This document shows, piece by piece, positions 22,546-34,348 of a stretch of DNA of 64,000 nucleotides. Position 1 is the stretch's first letter, and every line of letters begins with the position of its first letter. The stretch comes from Siphonodentalium dalli (Eukaryota > Mollusca > Scaphopoda > Gadilida > Siphonodentaliidae), in assembly GCA_032622095.1 (NCBI GenBank), contig CP136066.1, positions 229,964,961 to 230,028,960 on the forward strand, read 5' to 3'. The notes beneath the pieces are model-generated. The model was not told where the DNA came from. It did no database searches and saw only the letters and a list, made by a program, of their open reading frames with translations. The position numbers and the translations under genes were made by a program.

Positions 22546-24539
22546 ATCCTCATCTATGGCCATAGAGTAACTCCGTGGCTGTCATCTGGGCTTCCACCCT
22601 GTATCCAGTTGATAAATTTGTATCATAGTGGGCCTGAATACCCACATATCATGATGGTTCATCTCAGTTCCGTCTCAAAGTTCTGCCCATTTCCTTTCAA
22701 TAATATGGCCAGAATCACAAAAGAGGTTCTCCGCAAAATTCCATACTGCAACTTTAAAATGAATTTGTCATGCCCCATACGGAACTGGGACAAATATAAT
22801 AGAACGTATTTGTCAGTTAATTAACTAATACGTAGAATAACCAAGTGAGTCACAATTTGCTATCTTTTTCGGATAACGCAGAGAATAATGTTCGGGATAT
22901 GTTAACTTTTAACTTTTTACAAATTTGGTTGCCATTTTGGAAGCCATCTTGAGCATTTTAGTCTTTAAACACCACCGCGTGACACACTTAAGATAGACCA
23001 AAACAATAAACACCTTTGATACCAAAGATAGTTGCATTTTACTTGAACAAATAGTCGAACCCTGAAAAGTTAATTTTTGACGATATTCATGTCAAGTTTG
23101 TGAGAGAAAAATCCCATATTTCTGGTGATGTCAGTAGTGACAATAGTAAAAATGATCCATGGTGCATCCGAGATGTTAGTATGCAATGTATAGAATACAG
23201 ATTAGCCAATTGTTTACATCAACCACAACTTGTAAGCGATTGCAGGACACCCTGGGGCAATATTTACCATTTTCCATATTTTGGCGGCCATTTTCGCAGC
23301 CATTTTGAGCCAAGGTAAGATTTTTGGTTCCAGAGAGTTGGAATATTCATAGGTAATGATATGCCTCACTTACATTACAATGTTCTTTTCATTTCTTTTT
23401 GAAATATGACTAGAATCCCAATTGTGATTTTTTGTAAAATTTTGTACCGCGTTCTGTAAAATCGAATTTTTGAGGGATCAGAAGGGGCTAGGACCCCATT
23501 AGTGGCAAATTTGAATGCTCCAATGATCAGTTAATATACACAATACTAAATAAAGTCATATTACTCAACCAGTTCCAAACAGCATGAATTGATCTAGAAG
23601 ATATTTGTGAAAAAATGTCATATTTTCAACTTCCGGCGGCCATTTTGGCGGCCATCTTGAATGGTGAGTTTCAATTTTGGCCCAAAAAAGTGTCATTATG
23701 TCTTAGCTTCACGAAAATATATACATTTGTATACATTTTACCAGAGTTTCTCGCTATAATTTGCATAAAACTGACATAGGGTCTGGTCTGAAAAACGGCG
23801 GCCATGATGGACGCCATCTTGTCTGGAGTCTACACGGCCACTTTTTTTTCTTGTTAACATTGCTTAAAAGTTGAAGGACATAATAAGGAACAAAATAAAT
23901 GGGGTGAAGTTAAGTCCCAGGGGGGGTGCAAGGGTACCCCTATTAGCTCCCGGACTAACTGTCTAAATTACATAACCATAACTTTATATGGAAATTTTCA
24001 ACTAACTCCAACTTGTTTGAAAACAAGCCGACAGACAAGCTAACTGTGTATTCACTACATCTGTATATATATGCATCATTTAATAATTCACTGGAATCTC
24101 TTTCCGTGTAGATTGTAGCATCAATCTTATCAAATTTATAGGAAACCATATAGCGATGGACACAAATTTAATTCCAGTGATTATTTCTTCTATCTGATAA
24201 CAGTTTTAAATTTTAATAATTACGGCCAATTTGCACAAAAATTTAGACCAGAGTACACATAACTAAGAATACCTCGAAAATAAAAACCAATCTTTATTTC
24301 AAATCGACGCAACGATTTTTGAAATCCTTATATGGAAAAATTGACGCAACAATTTAAACTATAACTGTGTGTTCTCTTTTTGCTTTACCCATATATTGTT
24401 CAATTAAAAACTAATACAATCCACAGATTACTCGATGAGAGAATTTCTTCTTCACAATATATATATCATGCATAATTTGTCAGATTTAATATTAATGGCC
24501 AATTTACACCAAAATTTTACCAGACATGATTTATTTCAA

Positions 24540-25445
24540 ATTGACGCAACAAGTTTTGAAACAACTCGACATAGAAACACTGATACAACAGTAATTTTCA
24601 AGCATACCTAATATGGAAAAATCGATGCAACAATTTTAAGCCAAAGATAATTCTACCTAATGTCTGAGGGGTTCAAATTGACGCAAAAAATTTTGAAACA
24701 ACAACTTGACATAGAAACACTGACACAACTGTAATTTTCAAGCATACCTAATATGGAAAAATTTACGCAACAATTTTAAGCCAAAGATAAATCTACCTAA
24801 TGTCTGAGGGGTTCAAATTGACGCAACAATTTTTTGAAACAACAACTCGAAATAGAAACACTGACACAACAGAAATTTTCAAGCATACCTAATTTGGAAA
24901 AATCGACGCAACAATTTTAAGCCAAAGATAAATCTACCTAATGTCTGAGGGGTTCAAATTGACACATAGAAAACACTGACATAACAGTACTTTTCAAGCA
25001 TACCTAATATGGAAAAATTGACGCAACAATTTTAAGCCAAAGATAATTCTACCTAATGTCTGAGGGGTTCAAATTGACGCAAACATTTTTGAAACAACAA
25101 CTTGACATAGAAACACGACACAACTGTGATTTTCAAGCATACCTAATATGGAAAAATTGACGCAACAATTTTAAGCCAAAGATAAATCTACCTTATGTCT
25201 GAGGGGTTCAAATTGACGCAACAATTTTTTGAAACAACAACTCGAAATAGAAACACTGACACAACAGAAAATTTCAAGCATACCTAATTTGGAAAAATCG
25301 ACGCAACAATTTTAAGCCAAAGATAAATCTACCTAATGTCTGAGGGATTCAAATTGACACATAGAAAACACTGACATAACAGTACTTTTCAAGCATACCT
25401 AATATGGAAATATTGACGCAAAAATTTTAAGCCAAAGATAAATCT
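24540..25445. repeat. 140-bp satellite with 395-bp higher-order period
   Basis: TGTCTGAGGGGTTCAAATTG begins at 24661, 24801, 24942, 25057, 25196 and (variant) 25337, giving spacings of 140, 141, 115, 139 and 141. The short unit and its variant AAATTGACACATAGAAAACA recur, so units repeat as a set every 395-396 bp. Related, more degenerate units with 'GACGCAAC' begin near 24300. Confidence 0.92.
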
Positions 25446-25581
25446 ACCCATGAAGGGTTGTGAACCAGCCAATAATGCCAACTGGCTCATACCTTGTTTC
25501 CTTCGTCTTTTCTCCGTGACCACCAGCATCCATGTCCAAGAATTCCAAGAAATGTACTGCTTAATCGGCACCACGTCGACC

Positions 25582-26021
25582 TGTACCACTCTAGGGCTGG
25601 TCCCAGGTTCTTTAACATTAAGTTGGTAACTCTCAGACATGTTGATATTTATTTATACAACTATATACATGTTCATATCAGGTGGTCACGGAGAATAATA
25701 TAACAACATCTTCTCGCGCTACACGTTCATAACAAGTGTGCGTTCAGAAACAAGAGTCTTAATTCTTCTCGGCTGAAACAAGTATATATGAGAATCTGGA
25801 AGACAACTCCTAACAGATGTGTAACAATCTGATTCGTACACGTATTGCCTGTCTAACAGGTTAATATAATATTCTTTATGGGATCACTAGCCCGTGAGGA
25901 ATTAGCACAGGTCATTTCCTCCAGGGTCAGTTTTCCCACGCATAAAATATGGACATTTTAGCTAGGGTATTGACTTTCAAATTAACCTTATATACGCTGT
26001 GTAACATACAAACGTGTTACA
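25582..26021 (-). repeat. LTR-like terminal repeat, right copy (5' LTR of minus-oriented element)
   Basis: This is the second copy of the block at 15306-15746, sharing ACTCTAGGGCTGGTCCCAG near one end and GCTGTGTAACATACAAA near the other. Outside it is GAGT (26022-26025), identical to the bases outside the left copy. The differences between copies are scattered substitutions and single-base indels, implying an old insertion if they are paired LTRs. Confidence 0.6.
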
Positions 26022-26202
26022 GAGTTCCCTGACTGCCAAATGTGGTCCAATAATAACATATCCAAATTGCCATGCGTTTCATAAGGGAAAGTCGTTAATT
26101 TTGGATAACAATGAAGAAAATATGTAATAAAATGGTGAAAATTGGAATTTTAGTCCGGGAACCAGGTCGGCCAACGTGCATCCCCAGACTGGGGCCATGT
26201 AT

Positions 26203-26626
26203 TAAACTTGATCCATTTTGTTTTTCGTAATGATGTCTGCTCAAACTATTTTGACGCTAACTTGTGGCCGTTTATGTACTAGGCAATATGGCGGCCATTG
26301 CCTGGAGTCTACTACCAATCAATTCAATGTCCTCTATAATTATTAATGTGACAGAAACCTGCAACAAAAACGCATTATTCTTGTTGCCATATCGTATGCC
26401 TACCATTTCGTGCATAATTTGACTCATATTCCGTTAATATAAGTAATATACCGACGATGTGACAATTCTCTGTCTAAAAAGTTTTAAACTTGATCCATTT
26501 TTGTTCGTACGGGTATCTGCTCAAACTATTTTGACACTAACATGTGGCTGTGTATGTAACAGACAATATGGCGGCCATTTCCTGGAGTGTGCTACTAATC
26601 ACTTTAGTGTCCTCTAAATGTATTAA
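26203..26626. repeat. tandem 280-bp host repeat; second unit interrupted at 26627
   Basis: ACTTGATCCATTTTTGTT, TGCTCAAACTATTTTGAC and CAATATGGCGGCCATT recur about 285 bp apart. Unit 1 continues into TATTAATGTGACAGAAACC (about 26342). Unit 2 stops at TATTAA (26626) and resumes after the 3.4-kb insertion with TTGTGACAGAAACCTGCAC (30041-30130). Unit 1 therefore serves as the empty site. Confidence 0.88.
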
Positions 26627-27246
26627 TAGCGAGTTTGCGATACCCGTCCGACGGGAACGGGTACGGGTAAATCGGTGAACTTCGTCACGGTCACTTGCGT
26701 ACTTTCAATGCATCACATACAGCGATAACGATTTGGAACGGGTAGAATTGTCCCATCGACCGGTAATCTTTCACTAAGGTTTTTTCAGCCATAAGTACAT
26801 GAATTCTACGAAATAGCAGTCAGCTATGTATTAACCTATTTATTGCAAGATACCGTCCGCAAATATCACTGATAATGTTGTCATTTAAGTCACGCTTTGT
26901 GTTCAAACTCTCGAGGCGGCTTCTAGCACTGAGCTAACTACGGAAAGCCAATCGTTTCACTAACCACTGCGTACTTTCCAATAATGACAGATTATGGTTA
27001 AGAGATTGAGTAGATTGTGTTAGAAGCAGTCTCGACCATTACATATATGGGCATTAGTATATTGCGGAATTAAAACATGACCATGTCCTCGCGCCTTTTT
27101 GCACCGCGTCCTGTTAATACATGTTAGGATAATGGATCGTACATTATTTTACAAATAAGGATCCATTATTTTAATAACGGACGCTCAACATCGAACTTAA
27201 TGGATGGTTATTTCACTGTGAACGATTTATTTTATATGACTTGCAA

Positions 27247-27849
27247 GTACATGTATAACAACATAATATAAGCATTTATCTATATACAAGTACACGTATG
27301 ACAACATAATATATGCATGTATCTATATACAAGTACACGTATGACAACATAATATATGCATGTATCTATATACTAGTACATGTATGACAACATAATATAT
27401 GCATGTATCTATATACTAGTACACGTATGACAACATAATATATGCATGTATCTATATACTAGTACACGTATGACAACATAATATATGCATGTATCTATAT
27501 ACTAGTACACGTATGACAACATAATATATGCATGTATCTATATACTAGTACACGTATGACAACATAATATATGCATGTATCTATATACTAGTACATGTAT
27601 GACAACATAATATATGCATGTATCTATATACTAGTACACGTATGACAACATAATATATGCATGTATCTATATACTAGTACACGTATGACAACATAATATA
27701 TGCATGTATCTATATACTAGTACACGTATGACAACATAATATATGCATGTATCTATATACTAGTACACGTATGACAACATAATATATGCATGTATCTATA
27801 TACTAGTACACGTATGACAACATAATATATGCACGTATCTATATACTAG
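27247..27849. repeat. 43-bp minisatellite, about 14 copies
   Basis: The unit includes GACAACATAATATATGCATG and TATCTATATACTAGTACACG. Central copies are almost identical and the first two and the last are more diverged, as expected if expansion has been in the middle. Confidence 0.95.
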
Positions 27850-28059
27850 ACGAGATTGGCTATAGCCCCGTGCTATAATCCCGACATGGGGGGGGAATCG
27901 GACCGATTTTCTAGCTTGATCTGAGTTGAACATCTCAGTGTGCCATTTTGATCGATACATGACCATTCCGATAATATATGAGAAGTTGTTCACTAAATCA
28001 GGTTTGAAAAAAAATGTACCATCATACTGAGTACATGCCTCCATAAATCTCATATACAT

Positions 28060-30025
28060 TAAGTTTCAAGTATAATGGCGCTCTGACTGACAACTGGAAG
28101 TATAGCAGAACGAATATACACATAGAGCCTCTTCATTCGAGGTGGGTGTCTAACTTCTAATTCCAGGCATTAAATTTTCTCATTGCTGAAATTTCTCGAA
28201 TCGAAGCATACCACGTGCCACAATCAATCATTCAATTTATAATTCTCCGCCAAATCCGAAATACGACGCGATAAATAATTTAATACAATTGCCGAAATGC
28301 ATAAAAGCAAAAACGTCGTGTTCAGTTAACGGTTTGAAAAAGCAATAGAGTACTACTCAGGTGTGTTGATCCAATTGTGGGTTAATCCATTATGATCAGA
28401 GGTGACTGTTTGAACCAGACCATATTTTAATCTGGATAATAACTTCAGACTGCGCATTATTTCAGCGAATAGAACAATCTCGAATTCTCGATGGATCCAT
28501 TCGAAGAAATAATGAACAGTTATTCCAACCATAAACCTATACTTATACGTGTATTACACTTTTGGATACAACCGTTTAGTTGCTTTATTGTATGTGGATG
28601 GTGACTGATTTCTCATTTTAATAGATTGTATCCTTTACATGGACATGGTGCATTTGAACCTTAAGAATGATGTATATTGTAGTGGGAATACTATAGGTTG
28701 AAAAAGACACGAAGTATCGATATATAAATCTTATAATATGTGCAAAATCGTATCATAGTCTGGAGAGTTTCATCTGTTTCCTGAATTTCACACAAAAGTG
28801 AAGAAAACGCTCTTTATTCAGAATATATAATGATTACAATATCATTGAACGCTCTTTGTCGTTTCCAAGTTGAACTTGTCAACACACCTCCTGGTTTAAA
28901 CCAAGACAAAAATTCCAATTCTTGGAACAAATGTTTCCATCTTATGCCCCGACCCTTCGATATGTTGTAAAATTCCAACCCAACAGTTAATATGACTAAA
29001 TATTCGTCGAATAAGATAAGGGGCAAATTCGGTCTTATTTTTAACTGAAACGACATGTAGGCCTAGAACTTTATTGGACCCTGGGTCTAAAATCAATACA
29101 CTTTACACCGAAGAGTGGTTGGAAAATTTAACTGTATCTGTTATAACCTATTTACTAGTCTGAAAATTCCAATTATGTTTGTCATCAATCGATCGGTCAA
29201 TGAAATAATTTGTGAAAACCAATTAAAAATGTTACCACAATGAGTGAAATAAAAATCTCCAACCCCATCCCATGCACTGTCGCCTCGTCCCTGATGAATG
29301 CAACTGATTATCCAGAAGCCAATAGTCTCCACGGTAAATACAAGAAAACCAATGTCAGAAATGGTAACGCGCTCAAGATCATATATTATATACCTATGAT
29401 TGTAATTATAGAATATAAAATATATTGGTTTCGCGAATGACCAACTCAGAATTCCGTTAAAATAACAATAACAACCAGCACCTAATTAACGAACCGGCGG
29501 CCGACTCGGCCGTCTCCGACCACAACCCCCAGTGGGCTGCAGAACGAAATATGTCTATAAAAGTTGAAATATAAGACTTACAAATTATCTTTTTCATTTC
29601 TTTTATTTGTAATTGACATAGCTTGTCACAAACCAAAAAATTAACATCATTGATATGTACATGCAGGACAATAAACGAAATTGAAATTCCCAACTACAAC
29701 TTTTATCGGACTCGGCCTCCGGTTCGCAGTTCGACTTTTAATCCTCCCAGAAATTCCCATTATCTATAAATAAAACACCCAGCGAACCATAGCTATCTAG
29801 AATCTCTAGGTCAGTATACACGCGGCGCGCGTAATAATGTCGGCCAATAAAGCAAATGCGAATAACGCTTTATCTATATAGCGTATATGAATTTGTTTGC
29901 AGTTGGCCCACCATACATTACCAGTCGATGTGCTGAATTCTACCCGTGAAACAGTTTGCGATTACAAAACGTGTACCGGTACGGGTAGCTACCCGTATAC
30001 ATACCCGTATACGTACCGGTTTGAA
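28060..30025. other. interior of the 3.4-kb element, right part
   Basis: There are no exons or transposase motifs in any frame that I can recognise. GC-rich patch GGCGGCCGACTCGGCCG lies near 29498. The many short frames have no family features. Confidence 0.5.
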
Positions 30026-30289
30026 ATCGCAAACTCGCTATTGTGACAGAAACCTGCACCAAAAACGCATTGTTCTTGTTGCCATAGCATATGCCTGCCA
30101 GTTCGTGCATAACTTGAATCTAAAACTATAAAGTGGCGAATCCTAATCCGTTATGATAAGTCTTATTCCGAGGATTTAATACTTCGGTGTCAAAAAGTGT
30201 TGAGTCGGAAGTGAACAATTGAAGTGTTTTTGGTTGATTTTTCTTTACTAAATCTTACGATATCGAATAAATATATAGCCAAAATGTAG

Positions 30290-31940
30290 TCATATGTGCC
30301 ACCATACGAGTTCCAAAGCCACAAACTAGTTTCTTAATACATCAAATGAGTATCCCAAACCACCTAATTAGTGCTCCAAACCATATACAGAGTTACAAAA
30401 CCCATCTAGTATCAAAAAACCAACATGTGAGTATCCCAATCCATACGACGGGCGCTCATATCCAAATATTGTCCCAAACCATGGAAGGGGTGTCCCAATC
30501 CATCAAACGAGTTTCACAAACCACCCAGACTGATGTAGACTGAGGTAGTTAGTGCCCCAAACGATACTCAACTGGTGTCATAACCCACACATATAGTCCC
30601 CCTTACCATGCATCTGGTATTCCAACCTAACCAAGTAACCCAAACCACTAAATGAGTGTCTGAATCGACCTGATAAGTGCCCAATCCATTCAACGAATGT
30701 TTCCAAACCACACCGGAAGTGCTCCAGACTTTTCAACCGATGTTCGAAACCACACGGTATGTCCCAAACCATCCAACACGTGTCCAAAACTATCCAATGG
30801 TGTCTATAACTATCAAACGTGAAAAACAAACCATACAATATTCACACATCGAGTGTGTAAAACCACTCAATCAGTGACCCAAATCACACAATTGGTGTAC
30901 CAAGGTAACCAAACCACCCATCGGGTATCCGAAACCACATGTGGCAGGCATCCAATATGTACCCCATTCCGCGCAACTAGTATCCCAAGAGTGTCATATG
31001 TCATACAATATTCAACTGTCGTCTCAATCCAATCAACTATAGTGTCCCAAACGGCCCAATCAGTCACCCAAAACGGCCACGCAATATCCCAATGCACATA
31101 ACCCAGTGTCCCAAACCAATCAATGTGAACAAACAACCCAATTGGTGCCCTAAAACCATCCAACTGAAGTCACAAATCACCCAGCGTGTGACCCAAACCA
31201 TAAAACTAGCATAACAAACAATCCAATGAGTTATCAATCCATCCAACTGGACAGGTGTTACAGACCAACTACCAACTGTCATCTCAATACATCCACAATA
31301 TTGTGCAAAAACCTCCATAGAGTATTTCATACGAGTTTATCAAAGCATCCAATGAGTTTACCAAAACACGGTTTGATATATTTGATGGATGGTTTTGTAC
31401 ACTAGTTTGGGACACTCATTAGGTTAATATGTGGGACATTCAGTTGGTGGTTTGGGACACTAGTTGGACGTTTTAGATACACCTGGTGGTTTGAGACGAT
31501 CATCGTGTGGCTTGGGATACCCATTGGATGATTATGGACACATTTGTTGGTTTGGGACACCCATTGGATGGTTTATGGTGCACACTTGATGGTTTGAGAT
31601 ACCCATTTGTGTGGTTTTGTGACACCATATCCATGAATAGGGACACTCGATGGGTGACATATGGCAATCATTGGATGGTTTGGAACACACATTGGGCACT
31701 ATTTGGGTGGTTTGTGACACTATTTGGGTGGGTTGTGTTTTATGGGACAATAGCTGATTGATTTGGGAAGCCCATTCTATGGACTGGGACACTCACCGAT
31801 TAATTTGATATATAATTAAAAAGGTGGTTGAAACACCCGTTGCGTGGTTTTACGCCCCTTAGATGGTTTGGGACCGTTAGGTGGTTTTGGACACTCATTG
31901 GCTGTATTTCTATACTGGTCTGGTTGCTTGGACACTCGTC
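30290..31940. repeat. inverted minisatellite array (foldback-like)
   Basis: From about 30340 to 31330 the plus strand carries CAATGAGTGTCCCAAACCA-type units of roughly 30 bp. From about 31370 to 31935 the units are the reverse complement (TGGTTTGGGACACTCATTGG). The inversion point is near 31350. No unique arms outside the repeats are apparent. The peptides predicted across it are repeat artefacts. Confidence 0.88.
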
Positions 31941-32159
31941 AAATTATATCCGATATGAGAAGATTTATTTATGACTTTCGATCGCAATTTTTTTGGGAAA
32001 TTGTAGGGACAAATTCCCGACATATAGCTCATTATCAGATTAGGATGCGACATCATTTACTGTGGTACTAGCCATTACATATCATATCATATATGACACA
32101 TATCGCACATATATCACCGAGCTTTCAAAGCGCTTGACAACATTAAAATAAACCAGAGG

Positions 32160-32640
32160 TTACAATTCTGGCCTGCAGAATTTTGATACTTCCATTCATA
32201 TTCCCCATCCCCGATCCCCATATTTAATTTAACCCTCTACAAATCCCTATCCAATTCATACCTATAAACCACTCCATGATCCTAATATTTCCATAAGCAC
32301 AACATTAATTGTAGCCAATCGATAACCCTAACCTTATCCATAGCCATATCCACAGCACTTAACCCTAACCCAATAAATTACCCTATCCATATTCATAGCA
32401 CTCGTGCAAATCATATCCATAGCCATACCCTGAACCTTTATCATAACCCTTTCGATAAGTCAGGTCATACATACAAGGCTAACCAAAACCAAACCATTTG
32501 CATAGCACGGTCACCTTTTCAACATTAACCGTATCCACAACTGTAACCCAATATATAAACCAGACCCTACCCATAACCTTAACCATAAACATAACCCTGA
32601 TATACACATAACCATAAACCTATCATTAAACTTGACGCTT
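32160..32640. repeat. degenerate CCCTAACC/CCATAACC-rich tract
   Basis: Scattered CCCTAACC, CCATAACC and TAACCCTATCC words on one strand give a strong strand bias. No perfect telomeric array is present. It may be an old degenerate short tandem repeat; telomeric origin is not supported. Confidence 0.5.
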
Positions 32641-32839
32641 TACATGGACCTACATCTATTCATAGTATTGATGTATACAGTCATCCGGGGTTATTTTCCT
32701 ACATAATATGTAAATACATGTAACATCGGGCACTCAGTCCTGATTAATTCATTACCCATGCATTCGAAAAGTCAAATGTTGTTTTCATTTGCGCGTTCTC
32801 CGTTATTCAGATTGCTTTTATACCACGACCGTCAAACTT

Positions 32840-33240
32840 CGGGGTTGTATCTATGGTATACCGAAGTACCTCCGCGCGCATTTCACTCGCTCCTGTTTGA
32901 ATTTGGCGGGGAAATGGGCGTATTTCGTATTTTGCCATATATCGATGGTAGGCTTTGTTCCACTGTATGTATTACGTATTACGCTATATAGCGTCATCAC
33001 GAGTAAACCGTTTGCGCTAAAACTTAAGACATCGAAATCAAGTTGCAAGTTGACACCCCCTATCACATCCACTCGTCAACAAAATTGTAACTCCATGTTT
33101 GATTTTTTGAAGTATTTTTCCTCTTTTGGTTTTCGGTGGAATTTGCCAATTTGAACCCACCGGAACGCCAGCTCTCCGATGGGCAGGTTGCTTTGTCACA
33201 GTGACTAAACCGTACAAACATATAATCGGAAGTTGCTTTC
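32840..33240. repeat. dispersed repeat family, unit 1
   Basis: CACGAGTAAACCGTT, CACATCCACTCGTC, TTCGGTGGAATTTGCCAA and GGCAGGTTGCTTT have counterparts at 35940-36070 and 36110-36430 (TTACGAGTAAACCGTT, CACATCCACTCGTC, CTTCGGTGGAATTTGCC, GACAGGCTACTTTT). It is a diverged non-coding family. Confidence 0.7.
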
Positions 33241-33242
33241 GA

Positions 33243-33653
33243 CAAGACGAAAAATTCTATTTTTAGAACATAAATACTACTGAAGAATCAAAACAACACC
33301 ATAAAAACAAGTTTTCAGACCGGATAGACGGTTTCCCCACAGCAATAAACTTAAGTATAACTTGTCCATACCCATTTGCCGATCGCGAGCTCCATTTGAG
33401 CGAAGAACTATTTTTTATAGATAAAAACGGCCTTTGATCACTTCAGAAAATGTGTGCAACATATATTGACATTACGTGGCTCGAGTGTATTCACAATCTG
33501 AAAGTAGAGACTATTTATTTGGACACCTCACTCGTCAGTCTCTTTACGCCTAGTTGTTTAAGTTGCTGATCACTAGTTGTCAAAAATCTGTACGTCAAGT
33601 TGTGATGATTCATCAGTAGTATTTATGTTCTAAAAATAGAATTTTTCGTCTTG
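33243..33653. mobile_element. MITE with about 45-bp terminal inverted repeats
   Basis: CAAGACGAAAAATTCTATTT at the left (33243) and its reverse complement AAATAGAATTTTTCGTCTTG at the right (ending 33653) continue inward through TTTAGAACATAAATACTACT. The total is 411 bp, with no coding capacity. It lies between two pieces of the dispersed repeat family. Confidence 0.8.
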
Positions 33654-34084
33654 GCGTAATTTAATACGGCATACTGAGTTGTACCTATGGTCCAAATTTG
33701 GAGTCTCTGCGGCTCATAATTTTCGAGATACAGCAACCCCATTTTTTCACTCTGTAAATCAAGCGCGGACATTATCCTATATAATCTATTATATACACAC
33801 GAAATTCCAGCTCCCAATCTCTTGTACTTCCTGATATATAAGCATTATATAATTGCTAAGAATATAAATAATAATAAATAATATTGGAAGAAAAAAAATT
33901 GAATAACAATATACTTCCATGCTAAGCCATGGAAGTATAATTATTCCACATTGCGGTTTAACTTGGGCAAAATAAATTTGTGTATTAAGAAATAAATTCC
34001 TTGAATAACGAGCTTTCTCAGAACATTGAATTGATGACATAATCGAACAAATCGTTATCTCCTCGTCGATCGCCGGTCGGTTCA

Positions 34085-34348
34085 GATCGTCCTAGGTTGG
34101 CTCCGAGGACTTAGCCTGCCCGGTGATAGATCGTCCAAGGTTAGCTCCGATGACTTAGCCTGCCCGTTGATAGATCGTCCTAGGTTAGCTCCGAGGACTT
34201 AGCCTGCCCGGTGATAGATCGTCATAGGTTAGCTCCGAGGACTTAGCCTGCCCGGTGATAGATCGTCCTAGGTTAGCTCCGATGACTTAGCCTGCCCGGT
34301 GATAGATCGTCCTAGGTTAGCTCAGAGGACTTAGCCTGCCCGGTGATT
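34085..34348. repeat. six tandem copies of a 44-bp unit
   Basis: GATCGTCCTAGGTTAGCTCC recurs at 34085 and every 44 bp thereafter, with AGGACTTAGCCTGCCCGGTG in each unit. It is markedly more GC-rich than its surroundings and lies directly upstream of the open frame below. Confidence 0.95.

Larger units (their letters stand above)
18874..23958. mobile_element. 5.1-kb foldback element with inverted minisatellite core
   Basis: The left end TTAGTCCGGGAGCTAATAGG (18874) is matched by its reverse complement ending at 23958. Similarity continues for about 1.35-1.4 kb into each arm (left to about 20265, right from about 22545), including the dyads CAAGATGGCGTCCATCATGG / CCATGATGGACGCCATCTTG. The centre consists of minisatellites in opposite orientation: GGAGTGACTATATGGTCAT-type units in the left half (20266-21830) and the complementary ATGACCATATAGTCA-type units in the right half (21945-22545), with a short unique spacer. 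TA is found immediately outside GTCCGGG at both ends, consistent with a TA target duplication. There is no coding capacity. The structure resembles the Drosophila FB/foldback class in organisation (comparison, not homology). Confidence 0.88.
15306..26021 (-). mobile_element. candidate non-coding LTR element (LARD-like) with nested foldback
   Basis: Two direct LTR-like repeats bound 10.7 kb and are flanked by the same 4 bp (GAGT at 15302-15305 and 26022-26025). The interior has no gag, protease or pol. It holds local tandem duplications (16078-16320, 16440-16705), a direct repeat (18140-18830), a 5.1-kb foldback (18874-23958) and a higher-order satellite (24540-25445). Just inside the right LTR the minus strand has TGGTGCCG, a possible but unproven primer-binding start, followed by a short frame containing T-E-K-R-R-R-K. 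Large non-autonomous LTR elements of this type are known. Alternatively, these may be two solo LTRs with coincidental flanks. Confidence 0.5.
26627..30040. mobile_element. 3.4-kb DNA element with 15-bp terminal inverted repeats
   Basis: TAGCGAGTTTGCGAT at 26627-26641 is exactly inverted at 30026-30040. Subterminal regions carry ACGGGTACGGGTA / TACCCGT dyads, with a further inverted copy of the end motif (TTTGCGAT) near 29950. The interior contains a 43-bp minisatellite (27247-27849) and no recognisable transposase, so it is non-autonomous. Insertion into a known repeat with an uninterrupted neighbour (26203-26482) establishes both boundaries to within a base or two. The superfamily is not identified; a short (2-bp or ambiguous) target duplication is possible. 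Confidence 0.8.

Noticed and set aside
30346-31792. Several 65-98-residue frames rich in Trp, Gln or Thr
   Set aside because: All arise from the inverted minisatellite array; frames change with unit length.
32160-32640. Interstitial telomere
   Set aside because: CCCTAACC words are scattered and degenerate, with many other CC(A/T)TA words; no perfect TTAGGG run.
32758-33154. 77- and 121-residue overlapping ORFs
   Set aside because: The region belongs to a dispersed non-coding repeat whose other copies (about 36 kb) do not keep either frame.
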